The notes: generated from the letters alone by a model not told the origin. DNA of 64,000 nucleotides from CAJCJE01 sp036494465 (GCA_036494465.1 DASXOJ010000201.1:20919-84918); one strand, 5' to 3'. Shown: positions 52,348 through 61,787, counted from the first letter of the stretch. Numbers and translations are program-made.

Positions 52348-53651
52348 CCTCGACCATCACCTCCCTGGATACGTATGACGTCCGCTTCCCGACCTCGCGC
52401 GAGCTCGACGGCTCGGACGCGATGACCCCGGACCCGGACTACTCCGCCGCCTACGTCGTGGTCAACACCGACGCGGGCGACGGGCTGGCCGGGCACGGGT
52501 TCGTGTTCACCGTCGGCGAGGGCAACGACATCCAGACCGCCGCCATCCGCGCGCTCGCGCCGCTGCTGGTCGGCAAGGATGTCGAAGTCCTGCTCGCGGA
52601 CATGGGCGCGACCAGCCGGCTGCTCGTGCACGAGCCACAACTGCGGTGGCTCGGCCCCGAAAAGGGCGTCATGCACATGGCGATCGGTGCGGCGCTCAAC
52701 GCGTTGTGGGATCTCAAGGCGAAGCGCGCGGGCCTGCCGCTGTGGCAGTTGCTGGCGACCATGACGCCGGAGGAGATCGTCAACCTGGTCGACTTCCGCT
52801 ACCTGACCGACGCGCTCACCCCGGCCGAAGCCTTGGAGATCCTGCGGAACGCCGAGGCCGGACGCGAGCAGCGCACCGCCGATCTGCTGACCAACGGCTA
52901 CCCCGGCTACACGACCACGCCCGGCTGGCTCGGCTACTCCGACGAGAAGCTGGTCATGCTGAGCAAGCAGGCCGTTGCCGACGGGTTCAGCCAGATCAAG
53001 CTGAAGGTTGGCGGCGACCTGGACAACGACGTGCACCGGATGCGGCTGGCGCGCCAGGCGCTGGGTCCGAACGTGCGGATCGCGGTGGACGCCAACCAGC
53101 GCTGGGATGTCTCGACCGCGATCTCGGCGATGCGCGCGCTGGCGCCGAGCGAACCGTGGTGGATCGAGGAACCGACCTCGCCGGACGACGTGCTCGGGCA
53201 CGCCGCGATCCGGCAGGCGATCGCGCCGATCAAGGTCGCCACCGGTGAGCACGTGCAGAACCGGGTGATCTTCAAGCAGTTGTTGCAGGCGGGCGCGATC
53301 GACTTCGTGCAGATCGACGCGGCACGGGTCGGCGGGGTCAACGAGAACATCGCGATCCTGTTGCTGGCCGCCAAGTTCGGCGTGCCGGTGTGCCCGCACG
53401 CGGGCGGGGTCGGGCTGTGCGAACTCGTGCAGCACCTGGCGATGTTCGACTACGTCGCGGTCAGCGCCACCACCACCGACCGGGTGATCGAATACGTCGA
53501 CCACCTGCACGAGCACTTCCTCGACCCGGTGGTCGTCGAGCGGGGCCGCTATCGTGCCCCCACCGTGCCCGGCTTCTCCGCGCAGATGCGGGCGGAGTCG
53601 ATCGCCGATTACCTGTATCCGTCCGGCCCGGTGTGGAGGGATGACGCATGA
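52344..53651 (+). CDS. L-fuconate dehydratase (enolase superfamily)
   Basis: A 435-residue protein of the length and pattern of FucD/ENOSF1. N-terminal VRFPTSRELDGSDAMTPDPDYSAAYVVV is a strong family marker. Catalytic Lys lies in IKLKVGGDL, metal ligands in VAVDANQRWD-type (D), WWIEEPTSP (E) and VATGEHVQNR (E), and the His in CPHAGGVGLCE. It converts L-fuconate to 2-keto-3-deoxy-L-fuconate. The ATG at 52344 overlaps the preceding stop. The earlier frame from 51999 is a shadow of that gene. Confidence 0.93.
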   Translation: MTSTITSLDTYDVRFPTSRELDGSDAMTPDPDYSAAYVVVNTDAGDGLAGHGFVFTVGEGNDIQTAAIRALAPLLVGKDVEVLLADMGATSRLLVHEPQLRWLGPEKGVMHMAIGAALNALWDLKAKRAGLPLWQLLATMTPEEIVNLVDFRYLTDALTPAEALEILRNAEAGREQRTADLLTNGYPGYTTTPGWLGYSDEKLVMLSKQAVADGFSQIKLKVGGDLDNDVHRMRLARQALGPNVRIAVDANQRWDVSTAISAMRALAPSEPWWIEEPTSPDDVLGHAAIRQAIAPIKVATGEHVQNRVIFKQLLQAGAIDFVQIDAARVGGVNENIAILLLAAKFGVPVCPHAGGVGLCELVQHLAMFDYVAVSATTTDRVIEYVDHLHEHFLDPVVVERGRYRAPTVPGFSAQMRAESIADYLYPSGPVWRDDA

Positions 53652-54427
53652 ACGACTTCGAGGGTCTCAAGGCGGTCGTCACCGGTGGCGCGTCCGGGAT
53701 CGGGTTGGCCACGGCGCAGTTGCTCGTCGAGCGCGGTGCCACGGTCGCGTGCCTCGACCTCAACCCGGACGGCGTGCCGGAGCCGCTGATCGGGTTGCGC
53801 GCGGACGTGTCCGACGATTCGGTGGCCGGGGTGGTCGCCGAGGCCGCGACCGCGCTGGGCGGGATCGACGTGGTGGTGAACAACGCCGGCATCGGCGCGC
53901 AGGGCACCATCGAGGACAACGAGATCGACGAGTGGCGCCGGGTGTTCGACGTCAACGTGTTCGGCATGGTGCGGGTGGCGCGGGCGGCGTTGCCGTGGCT
54001 GCGCGCGTCGGCCCAGGCCGGAAAAAGTCCGGCGATCGTGAACACCTGCTCGATCGCGGCGACCGCGGGCCTGCCCGCGCGGGCGCTCTACGGGGCGTCC
54101 AAGGGCGCGGTGTACTCGCTGACGCTGAACATGGCGGCCGACCACATCCGGGAGGGCATCCGGGTCAACTGTGTCAACCCGGGCACCGCGGACACTCCCT
54201 GGGTGCGCAGGCTGCTCGACTCCGCCGATGATCCAGCGGCCGAACTGGCCGCGCTGAATGCACGCCAGCCCACCGGTCGGCTGGTGTCCGCTGCCGAGGT
54301 GGCGAGCACCATCGCCTACCTCGCCAGCCCGCTGTCCGCGGCGACCACCGGAACCTCGGTCGCCGTCGACGGTGGCATGCAGGGGCTGCGCCTGCGGCCT
54401 GCCCCGAGTCCGAAACCCGCCGAATAA
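53648..54427 (+). CDS. SDR-family 2-keto-3-deoxy-L-fuconate dehydrogenase
   Basis: A 259-residue classical short-chain dehydrogenase. It has TGGASGIG for NAD binding, NNAG, catalytic Ser in NTCSIAA and YxxxK as YGASK, with VDGG at the end. In the fucose pathway it oxidises 2-keto-3-deoxy-L-fuconate at C4 to the 2,4-diketo acid. The ATGA overlap with the dehydratase and the operon position support this over a generic SDR. Confidence 0.9.
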   Translation: MNDFEGLKAVVTGGASGIGLATAQLLVERGATVACLDLNPDGVPEPLIGLRADVSDDSVAGVVAEAATALGGIDVVVNNAGIGAQGTIEDNEIDEWRRVFDVNVFGMVRVARAALPWLRASAQAGKSPAIVNTCSIAATAGLPARALYGASKGAVYSLTLNMAADHIREGIRVNCVNPGTADTPWVRRLLDSADDPAAELAALNARQPTGRLVSAAEVASTIAYLASPLSAATTGTSVAVDGGMQGLRLRPAPSPKPAE

Positions 54428-54494
54428 CACCTCCCAACCCACGGTGGCCCCGCTGACTGCGTCACCGACGACGTACAGCAAAGGAAAGAAAGCA

Positions 54495-55526
54495 ATGCGA
54501 CTGCGCAACTCGTGGAAGCTCGCGGCCGGCGTACTGGCCGCGGCGGCTCTGCTCGCCGGATGCAGCTCCGGCTCGACTGGCAGCGGCAGCGGCCCCAAGG
54601 TCGGCCTTGACGTCCCACGTACCGACACCGACTTCTGGGTCGCCTACGCGAAGTACGTCCCGCAGGAGGCGAAGTCGCTCGGCGTCAACCTGATGACCCC
54701 GACGAACTCGCAGAACAACATCTCCACGCTGTCCAGCAACGTGTCCACTTTGGTCAGTCAGGGCGCGAAGGCGGTGGTGATCGCCCCGCAGGACACCGGC
54801 GCGGTGGTCGGCACGCTGAACTCGCTGGCCGCCAAGAACATTCCGGTGGTCTCGATCGACACCCGGCCGGACTCCGGCAAGGTCTACATGGTCGTGCGCG
54901 CCGACAACCAGGCGTACGGCACCAAGTCCTGCCAGTACCTCGGCCAGCAGCTCAAGGGCCAGGGCAGCGTGATCGACCTGGAAGGCGACCTGAGCTCGAT
55001 CAACGGCCGCGACCGCACCAACGCGTTCAACGCGTGCATGAAGTCGCAGTTCCCGGGCATCACCGTCTACGGCGAGCCGACCGACTGGGACCCGAGCAAG
55101 GGCGCTGCCGCGTTGCAGACCGTGCTCACCCAGCACCCGGACGTCAAGGGCGTCTACATGCAGGCCAGCGTGTTCCTGGACTCGACCATCCAGGTGCTCA
55201 AGAGCGCGAACAAGCTGGTGCCCGCCGGCCAGGCCAACCACATCACCATCATCTCCAACGACGGCGTGCCGCAGGAGTACGCGGACATCCGCAACGGTCA
55301 GATCGACGCGACCATCTCCCAGCCCGCCGACCTCTACGCGAAGTACGGCCTGTACTACGCGCAGGCCGCGTTGCAGGGCAAGACGTTCAAGCCGGGCCCG
55401 ACCGACCACGGCAGCAACATCGTGACCTGGGGCAACGGCAACCTGGAAGACCAGCTGCCCGCCCCGCTGGTGACCAAGGCCAACGTGAACGACAAGTCCC
55501 TCTGGGGCAACCAGAGCGGCTCCTGA
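54495..55526 (+). CDS. ABC sugar transporter, substrate-binding lipoprotein (probable fucose importer)
   Basis: A 343-residue protein. The signal peptide ends in lipobox LLAGC, followed by a Gly/Ser linker and a ribose-type binding fold (PKVGLDVPRTDTDFWVAYA, QGAKAVVIAPQDTGAV, NIPVVSIDTRPD, VLTQHPDVKGVYMQASVF). The ATG at 54495 has AAGGAAAG upstream. It lies 67 bases after the SDR and begins the transport part of the operon. Sugar specificity is inferred from context only. Confidence 0.9.
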   Translation: MRLRNSWKLAAGVLAAAALLAGCSSGSTGSGSGPKVGLDVPRTDTDFWVAYAKYVPQEAKSLGVNLMTPTNSQNNISTLSSNVSTLVSQGAKAVVIAPQDTGAVVGTLNSLAAKNIPVVSIDTRPDSGKVYMVVRADNQAYGTKSCQYLGQQLKGQGSVIDLEGDLSSINGRDRTNAFNACMKSQFPGITVYGEPTDWDPSKGAAALQTVLTQHPDVKGVYMQASVFLDSTIQVLKSANKLVPAGQANHITIISNDGVPQEYADIRNGQIDATISQPADLYAKYGLYYAQAALQGKTFKPGPTDHGSNIVTWGNGNLEDQLPAPLVTKANVNDKSLWGNQSGS

Positions 55527-55539
55527 AGAAGCGGACGAT

Positions 55540-57054
55540 ATGACCGACGAACTCGGTAGCTCGGCCGCGCCGCTGGTTTCGGCCAGCGGCGTGACCAAGC
55601 GGTACGGACCGACGCTCGCCCTCAACAACGCGGGCATCGTGATCGAACGCGGCCAGACGCACGCCCTGGTCGGCCGCAACGGTGCTGGCAAGTCGACCCT
55701 GGTGTCCATCCTGACCGGTCTCAACAAGCCCGATTCGGGTGAACTGCGCTTCGACGGCAAGCTCGCACCGCAGCAGTCGGATCGCGAAGGCTGGGAACGA
55801 CTGGTCGCGTGTGTGTACCAGAAGTCCACGATCATCCCGACGCTGTCGGTCGCGGAGAACCTGTTCCTCAACCGGCAGAGCCGCAACGGGCCCATCTCCT
55901 GGCGCGGCATGCGCAAGCGCGCGGGCGAGCTGTTGGACGCCTACGAGCTGGACATCGATCCGAAGGGGATGGCCGAGGACCTCTCGGTCGAGCAGTTGCA
56001 GCTGGTCGAGATCGCGCGGGCGCTCTCGCACGGCGCCCGGTTCGTGATCCTGGACGAGCCGACCGCGCAGCTGGAAGGCAAGGCGATCGAGCGGCTGTTC
56101 ACCAGGATGCGCGCGCTGCGCGATTCCGGGGTGACGTTCCTGTTCATCTCCCACCACCTCCAGGAGGTGTTCGACGCCTGCGACGTGGTGACCGTTTTCC
56201 GGGACGCGCAACACGTGCTGACCACCCCGGTCAAGGACATCACGCCCCCGCAACTGGTGGAGGCGATGACCGGCGAGGCAGCGGGCGAGGCGGCAGGCAA
56301 CAACCGGCCAGTGGCGCAGGCCGACGCGGAGGTGGTGCTGGCCGCGCGGAACCTGAACCTGCCCGGCGAGTACGCCGACATCGACATCACCGTCCGCGCG
56401 GGCGAAGTGGTCGGCCTGGCCGGGGTCGGCGGCAGCGGCAAGGTGGCGCTGGCGGAAACCCTGGTGGGGCTGCGCAAAGCCGCTTCCGGCACGGTGGAGA
56501 TCACCGGCAAGGCGCGCAAACCGGGCAGTGTGCCCGCCGCATTGGCCGCCGGTCTGGGTTTCGTGCCGCAGGACCGGCACCGGCAGGGCCTGGTGCCGCT
56601 GCTGAGCGTTGCCGAGAACGCGACCATGACCATCGCCGGTGATTTCGGTGCAGGCGGATTCATCAGCCCGAAGCGGCGCAGAGCGGCGACCAGGGCGGCC
56701 ATCGCCGAACTGGCCATCAAGACCGACGGACCCGATCAACCGGTCACCGGCCTCTCCGGTGGCAACGCGCAGAAGGTCGTGATGGCGCGGGCACTGGCCA
56801 ACAAGCCCAAGGCGCTGGTGTTGATCAGCCCGACCGTCGGCGTGGACGTGCGCTCGCGCGAATCGCTGCTGGAAGCGGTGGACGAGGCGGCGACCCGGGG
56901 CACCGGTGTGTTGGTGGTGTCCGACGAGATCGAGGACCTGCGGGTCTGTGACCGAGTAGTGGTGCTCTTCCACGGCGCCATCCGCGCCGAACTGCCAGCG
57001 GGCTGGACGGACCGGCATCTGGTGGCGGTCATGGAAGGAGTCGACGAAGCATGA
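55540..57054 (+). CDS. ABC sugar transporter ATPase with two domains, second domain degenerate
   Basis: A 504-residue RbsA/MglA-type protein. Domain 1 has Walker A GRNGAGKST, Walker B VILDEPT and switch His in ISHHL, but its signature is LSVEQ. Domain 2 has an altered P-loop (GVGGSGKVA), a normal signature LSGGN, and LISPT in place of LDEPT, so it lacks the Mg-coordinating Asp and catalytic Glu. As in several sugar importers the second site is probably not hydrolytic. It overlaps the permease start (ATGA). Confidence 0.92.
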   Translation: MTDELGSSAAPLVSASGVTKRYGPTLALNNAGIVIERGQTHALVGRNGAGKSTLVSILTGLNKPDSGELRFDGKLAPQQSDREGWERLVACVYQKSTIIPTLSVAENLFLNRQSRNGPISWRGMRKRAGELLDAYELDIDPKGMAEDLSVEQLQLVEIARALSHGARFVILDEPTAQLEGKAIERLFTRMRALRDSGVTFLFISHHLQEVFDACDVVTVFRDAQHVLTTPVKDITPPQLVEAMTGEAAGEAAGNNRPVAQADAEVVLAARNLNLPGEYADIDITVRAGEVVGLAGVGGSGKVALAETLVGLRKAASGTVEITGKARKPGSVPAALAAGLGFVPQDRHRQGLVPLLSVAENATMTIAGDFGAGGFISPKRRRAATRAAIAELAIKTDGPDQPVTGLSGGNAQKVVMARALANKPKALVLISPTVGVDVRSRESLLEAVDEAATRGTGVLVVSDEIEDLRVCDRVVVLFHGAIRAELPAGWTDRHLVAVMEGVDEA

Positions 57055-58109
57055 GTACCCGAGGAAGCGGCGTGAACCAGCAGACCCCCACCGTGTCCAA
57101 CCCGGAGCTGACCACCGGGCCTGCCCTGACCGGCGCGCGCGGCACGCCGCGCTTCGCCCGGCTGCGCGACTTCACCCTGGTCCCGGTGATCATCGCGCTG
57201 TGTATCGTCGGCTACTTCGTCGACCCGTCGACGTTCCTGACCAGCGGCAACATCATCAACGTGTTGCAACAGCAGACCGAACTGTCGCTGCTGGTGCTGG
57301 CCGAAGCGGTGATCCTGCTCAGCGGCAAGTTCGACCTGTCGCTGGAATCGACCATCGGTCTCGCGCCCGCGATCGGCATGGTGGTGGTCCTGCCTGCCAG
57401 CGCGAACGGTCTCGGCATCGACTGGCCCGTGTGGACGGCGATTCCGGTGTGCCTCGTGGTCGGCGCGATCATCGGCCTGTTCAACGGGTTCATGATCCTG
57501 AAGTTCAAGCTGTCCGCGTTCATCGTCACGCTGGGCATGCTGATCACGTTGCGCGGTGTGCAGGATGGCGTCACCGGTGGCAACAGCCTTTCCCAGCCGC
57601 CTGCCGCGTTCCTGTACCTCGGTTCCGCGACCTGGCTGGGGATGCCTGTGTCGATCTGGATCTGCGCGATCCTGTTCATCATCGGCATCGTGGTGCTCGG
57701 CTACTTCCGCACCGGCCGTTCGGTCTATGCCATCGGTGGCAACGTGGACGCGGCCAAGGCCGCTGGTATCCGCAGCGACCGGGTGATCTGGATCGTGCTG
57801 ATCATCGGCAGCATGCTCGCCGCGTTCGCGGGCATCCTGTTCACCGGCAGGCTCGGCGCGGACCAGGCCAGCCAGGGCCAGAACATGATCTTCCTGGTGT
57901 TCGCGGCCTCGGTCATCGGCGGCATCAGCATGGACGGCGGCAAGGGTACGTTGTTCGGCGCGCTGTGCGGCGTGCTGACCCTCGGTCTGATCACCGATGT
58001 GCTGACCCTTGCGCATGTGCCAGGTGTGTGGTTCAACGCGATCGATGGCGCGCTGATCCTCGGTGCGCTGATGCTGTCCAGGGTCACGTCCGGTAAGGCA
58101 CAGGATTAG
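57051..58109 (+). CDS. ABC sugar transporter permease
   Basis: A 352-residue membrane protein of the RbsC family. About 45 polar N-terminal residues precede 8-10 helices with the blocks LVLAEAVILLSGKFDLSLES, LKFKLSAFIVTLGMLITLRG, AIGGNVDAAKAAGIRSDRV and SVIGGISMDGGKGTLFGAL. It completes the importer with the two preceding genes. The long polar N-terminus is unusual but also seen in related actinobacterial permeases. Confidence 0.9.
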   Translation: MSTRGSGVNQQTPTVSNPELTTGPALTGARGTPRFARLRDFTLVPVIIALCIVGYFVDPSTFLTSGNIINVLQQQTELSLLVLAEAVILLSGKFDLSLESTIGLAPAIGMVVVLPASANGLGIDWPVWTAIPVCLVVGAIIGLFNGFMILKFKLSAFIVTLGMLITLRGVQDGVTGGNSLSQPPAAFLYLGSATWLGMPVSIWICAILFIIGIVVLGYFRTGRSVYAIGGNVDAAKAAGIRSDRVIWIVLIIGSMLAAFAGILFTGRLGADQASQGQNMIFLVFAASVIGGISMDGGKGTLFGALCGVLTLGLITDVLTLAHVPGVWFNAIDGALILGALMLSRVTSGKAQD

Positions 58110-58124
58110 CTGGAGTGTAGACAG

Positions 58125-59132
58125 TTGGTAGACAACAAAAGAGCGCTGGGCCGGGGCGGGCTGCGCGTCGGCCCGCTCGGCTTCGGTGCCGCCGTCATCG
58201 GCAACCTCTACACCGCAGTCGACCCGGAGACCGCCAACGCGACCGTGCACGCGGCGCTGGATTCCGGGGTCCGCTACTTCGACACCGCGCCGCACTACGG
58301 TCTCGGCCTGTCCGAAGAGCGCCTCGGCGCCGGGATCGCCGGTTTCGACCGGTCGCGGTTGATCATCTCCAGCAAGGTCGGCCGGTTGCTTGTGGACAAT
58401 CCGGAGGGTGTGAACCAGCGGGACCCCGAACTGTTCGACGTCTCCGCGAGTAAACGCCGGGTTTACGACTACTCGCGGGACGGTGTGCTGCGCTCCCTGG
58501 AGTCCAGTCTGGACCGGCTCGGCACCGACCACATGGACATCCTGTTCGTGCACGATCCGGACAACCACCACGACGAAGCGCTGGACGGGGCGTTCCCCGC
58601 GCTGGAGGAACTGCGCAGCCAGGGCGTGATCCGCAGTTACGGCGCTGGCATGAACTCCCCCGGCATGCTCGCCGACTTCGTCCGCAACACCGATCTGGAC
58701 GTGGTCATGCTCGCCGGCCGGTACACGTTGCTGGACCAGGGGGCGCAGGCGGAGTTGTTGCCGCTGTGCGCACAGCGCGGCGTGTCCATGGTGGCGGCCG
58801 GCGTATTCAACTCCGGTCTGCTGGCGCGCGACCGGCCAGCAGCCGACGCGACCTACGACTACGCGCCCGCGAAGCAGGAGATCGTCGCGCGTGCCAACCG
58901 GATCGCGGACGTGTGCGAACGGCACGGCGTCACGCTGCCGCAGGCCGCCGCCCAGTTCCCGGTGAACCATCCGGCCGTGGCGACCGTTGTGCTCGGCGCG
59001 CGCACCGCGACCGAGGTGACCCGCAACGCGACGCTGTTCGACCGGTCGGTGCCGCTGGAGTGCTGGCAGGAACTCGTCGCCGAGGGCCTGCTCGCCGAGA
59101 ACGTCCCGATGCCGACCGGAGCCACCGCATGA
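58125..59132 (+). CDS. Aldo/keto reductase, probable L-fucose (aldose) 1-dehydrogenase
   Basis: A 335-residue protein with the catalytic set Asp and Tyr in YFDTAPHYG, Lys in ISSKVGR and His in ILFVHDPDN. The pattern KRRVYDYSRDGVLRSLESSLDRLG is typical of the L-fucose/D-threo-aldose 1-dehydrogenase branch. It would oxidise L-fucose to L-fucono-lactone. The probable start is TTG 58125, about 9 bases after GGAG. Its stop overlaps the lactonase gene. Confidence 0.9.
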   Translation: MVDNKRALGRGGLRVGPLGFGAAVIGNLYTAVDPETANATVHAALDSGVRYFDTAPHYGLGLSEERLGAGIAGFDRSRLIISSKVGRLLVDNPEGVNQRDPELFDVSASKRRVYDYSRDGVLRSLESSLDRLGTDHMDILFVHDPDNHHDEALDGAFPALEELRSQGVIRSYGAGMNSPGMLADFVRNTDLDVVMLAGRYTLLDQGAQAELLPLCAQRGVSMVAAGVFNSGLLARDRPAADATYDYAPAKQEIVARANRIADVCERHGVTLPQAAAQFPVNHPAVATVVLGARTATEVTRNATLFDRSVPLECWQELVAEGLLAENVPMPTGATA

Positions 59133-59974
59133 TCATCGACGCGCACCACCACCTGTGGGACCCGGAGGTCCGCGAATACGGCTGGCTGGCCGGGGACGTG
59201 CTCACCCCGATCCGCCGCCCCTACCGGCCCGGCGATCTGCGCACGAAAGCCGCGGAGTCCGGTGTGGACGGTACGGTGCTGGTACAGACTGTGTCCGATG
59301 TGGATGAAACGGTCGACTTCCTGGCCATGGCGGACGCCAACCGTGACCTCATCCTCGGCGTCGTCGGCTGGGTCGACCTGACCGACCCGAACGTCGCCGA
59401 CACCCTCGCCGCGTTGCGGGACAAGCCCGGCGGCGATCGGCTGGCCGGGATCCGGCACCAGGCACAGGACGAAGACGACCCGGCGTGGCTGGCCCGCCAG
59501 GACGTACTGCGCGGCCTCGCCGCCGTCGCCGCCGCCGGCCTCGCCTACGACCTGCTCGTGCTCCCCCACCAACTCGACGCGGCGATCGCCGCGGTCACCG
59601 AGGTGCCACAGGGCCGCTATGTGCTCGACCACGCGGCGAAACCGCCGATTGCCAGCGGCGAACGCGAACCGTGGGCGTCCCGCATCCACGAACTCGCCGC
59701 GCAGCCGAACCTGGCCTGCAAACTGTCCGGCCTTGTCACCGAAGCCGACTGGACACAGTGGACAGTTGAGGACATCCGGCCGTACGCGGAGACCGTGCTC
59801 ACCGAGTTCGGGCCGAACCGGGTGCTGTTCGGCACCGACTGGCCGGTCTGCGAACTGGCCTCCAGCTACCCGGGCGTCACCGAGCTCGCGCGCGACCTGT
59901 GCGCCGATCTCTCGGAGGCGGACCGCGCCGCGGTGTTCGGCGGCAACGCGCGGGAGTGGTACCGGCTGATCTAG
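59129..59974 (+). CDS. Amidohydrolase, probable L-fucono-1,5-lactonase
   Basis: A 281-residue Amidohydro_2 protein with HHHLWDP at the start, the beta-strand residues GIRHQAQDED and VLDHAAKPP, and the late FGTDWPV metal ligand. It would hydrolyse L-fuconolactone from the preceding enzyme to L-fuconate. Coupled by ATGA overlap. It ends the operon, and its stop overlaps that of the convergent monooxygenase. Confidence 0.92.
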   Translation: MIIDAHHHLWDPEVREYGWLAGDVLTPIRRPYRPGDLRTKAAESGVDGTVLVQTVSDVDETVDFLAMADANRDLILGVVGWVDLTDPNVADTLAALRDKPGGDRLAGIRHQAQDEDDPAWLARQDVLRGLAAVAAAGLAYDLLVLPHQLDAAIAAVTEVPQGRYVLDHAAKPPIASGEREPWASRIHELAAQPNLACKLSGLVTEADWTQWTVEDIRPYAETVLTEFGPNRVLFGTDWPVCELASSYPGVTELARDLCADLSEADRAAVFGGNAREWYRLI

Positions 59975-60258
59975 GCCGCGAGGACGACCGTGAAGTGGCG
60001 AACGCGGTCGTCGATGTCGTCGAGCACCTGACGAGCCGCAGCGGACACGTTGGCCGCCTCGTGGTCCTCGCCCGCGAACGCCCGCACGGCATCCCACGAC
60101 TCGAACAACGTGACGGTCGTGAACTCCATATCGCGGCGGAGCAGGTAGGCGCCCTGAAAACCGCCGACCGCGCGCAGATGTGCCAACACGTCGGTGGCGA
60201 ACAGAGCTTGATAGGCATCGGCGTCGTGGGCTCTGGCGCTCCACAGTCGAGCGATCAC
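59971..60258 (-). CDS. Small antibiotic-biosynthesis-monooxygenase-like (ABM) protein
   Basis: A 95-residue ferredoxin-fold protein: VIARLWSARAHDADAYQALFATDVLAHLRAV, GAYLLRRDMEFTTVTLFESWDAVRAFAGED and a C-terminal strand. ABM proteins include small quinone-forming monooxygenases and heme- or stress-related enzymes, so function is open. The GTG at 60258 has GGAAGGAAA upstream. The larger frame from 60606 lies over the AraC gene and is rejected. Confidence 0.8.
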   Translation of the reverse strand: MIARLWSARAHDADAYQALFATDVLAHLRAVGGFQGAYLLRRDMEFTTVTLFESWDAVRAFAGEDHEAANVSAAARQVLDDIDDRVRHFTVVLAA

Positions 60259-60335
60259 GTCCGGTTTCCTTCCGGTAGGTGGGTGTGACTGCCACCGTGC
60301 CGGTCGGCGGTGCCGGAGGGCTTGAACGGACGTGA

Positions 60336-61127
60336 TCAGGCCCGGAGCAGGTCCCGGATCTGGGTTGGCGTGCTGCCGAGTTCGGCGCGCAGCGTGCGGG
60401 TCAGGTGGGCGTGGTCGGCGAACCCGAGCTCGGCCGCCAGATCGGCCAGGTTCTGCTGACCTGCTTCGAGTTGGTCCAGGGCGGCACGCACACGCAGCCG
60501 GGCGCGAAAGCTCGTCAGGCTCTCGCCGGTGACAGCGCGGAACACCCGGGAGAGGTGCGGACGCGAGACGCGCAGCTCTCCGGCGAGCGCGCCGAAGCTG
60601 GACCACGCGGGATCGGTGCCGAGTAGTTCGCGGGCCGCATCGGCGAGGCGGTGATGTGAGGCAGGCGCGGAGGGTAGGTCGTGCCGTTCGTCGAGCAGTT
60701 GCGAGGCGATCAGGGACACCCGGTCGGTCAGCTCGAACTCGTCGGCACCCTGCCGTGCCTTGGCCAGCAACGTCCGCTGCGCGAGATCCACCCGCCCGTT
60801 GGTGATCAGTGGGCGAGCCGGTAGCCGGGCAGGCAGCAGGTCGGCGGCCAGCGCGTCATCCAGCGCGATGACCGTGCAGGCGTCTTCCCGCTCGGGCCGG
60901 TGCGCGATCCGCTGCTCCGCGCCCGGCGCCTGCACGTAGGCCACGAGTGGGTCGACGAGGCCGTCCCAGCGCGGCAACTTCAGCCGGAACAACCCACGCC
61001 GCACGAACACCAGCCGATACCCGGTGACGGTTTGCGCGGCGGACAACGTCTCGGTTCGTTCGAGAATCCGCAAGTCCTCGACGGCGAATCCACTGCCTAC
61101 GGCCAATCGAAGAACCGAACGCGCCAT
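60336..61127 (-). CDS. AraC-family transcriptional regulator
   Basis: A 263-residue protein. The N-terminal part is a cupin-like sensor (TVTGYRLVFVRRGLFRLK, DPLVAYVQAPGAEQRIAH). The C-terminal 100 residues carry two AraC helix-turn-helix units (SSFGALAGELRVSRPHLSRVFRAVTGESLTSFRARLRVRAAL and ADLAAELGFADHAHLTRTLRAELGSTP). It may regulate the following monooxygenase, which it precedes by 77 bases on the same strand. Effector unknown. Confidence 0.9.
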   Translation of the reverse strand: MARSVLRLAVGSGFAVEDLRILERTETLSAAQTVTGYRLVFVRRGLFRLKLPRWDGLVDPLVAYVQAPGAEQRIAHRPEREDACTVIALDDALAADLLPARLPARPLITNGRVDLAQRTLLAKARQGADEFELTDRVSLIASQLLDERHDLPSAPASHHRLADAARELLGTDPAWSSFGALAGELRVSRPHLSRVFRAVTGESLTSFRARLRVRAALDQLEAGQQNLADLAAELGFADHAHLTRTLRAELGSTPTQIRDLLRA

Positions 61128-61214
61128 GACCGCGAGGCTACGCGCCGTTCGGTTGAATCAGCCGTTGCTCCAACCGGTCGCGACCAGCTATTCGATCGTG
61201 GTCTGAATCCGCAC

Positions 61215-61787
61215 TCAGTGCAGCGTCGGCCGGTAGACGAGTTCTTGGATGTGGGTGTCGAGCGTCCGGTGCTCGATCAGTTCGAGGTCGAAGTCGGCAG
61301 CGCCATGGAAGATCGGCGATGTGCCGGTCTGGCCGGTGATCACCGGGAACAGGGTCACCTGGACGCGGTCGACGAGGCCGGCGGCCAGCAGCGCGCGGTT
61401 CATCGCGAGGCTGCCGTGCGAGCGCAGCGGCACGTCGGATTCGTTCTTGAGCTGGGCGACGACGTCGAGGGCGTCGCCCTTGGCGATGGTGGCGTCCGGC
61501 CAGTCGAGCGGTTCCTGCAGCGTGGTGGACACGACCGTGGTGGGCAGGTTGTGCAGCTTGCCGACCCACGGGTCGAGCGCGGCCGGGTCGGAGGCCGTGG
61601 ACAGCATCTCCGCGAAGAGTCGGTACGTGGCCGCGCCGAGGACCAGCCGCGCGGGCTCGCTGTACACGGCGAGGCGGTGTTCGAGCAGTTCTGGGCCTTG
61701 CTTGTCCCAGTAGCCACCCCAGCCGCTGCTGGCCGAGCCGAAGCCGTCGAGGCTGGTGAAGACGTCGAAGGTGTAGGTGGCGGTCAT
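61215..61787 (-). CDS. RibD C-terminal/dihydrofolate-reductase-like protein
   Basis: A 190-residue protein of the widespread actinobacterial DHFR-like family: TATYTFDVFTSLDGFGSASS, LVLGAATYRLFAEML, HGSLAMNRALLAAGLVDRVQVTLFPVI. It probably binds NAD(P)H and reduces a small molecule, but its substrate is unknown. Not a housekeeping DHFR. The ATG at 61787 has GGAGCCC upstream. Diverges from the LysE exporter. Confidence 0.88.
   Translation of the reverse strand: MTATYTFDVFTSLDGFGSASSGWGGYWDKQGPELLEHRLAVYSEPARLVLGAATYRLFAEMLSTASDPAALDPWVGKLHNLPTTVVSTTLQEPLDWPDATIAKGDALDVVAQLKNESDVPLRSHGSLAMNRALLAAGLVDRVQVTLFPVITGQTGTSPIFHGAADFDLELIEHRTLDTHIQELVYRPTLH

Noticed and set aside
56736..58970. 744-codon minus-strand open frame opposite the fucose permease and reductase
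   Set aside because: Composition of a shadow frame. The plus strand carries well-defined, coupled genes over the same bases.
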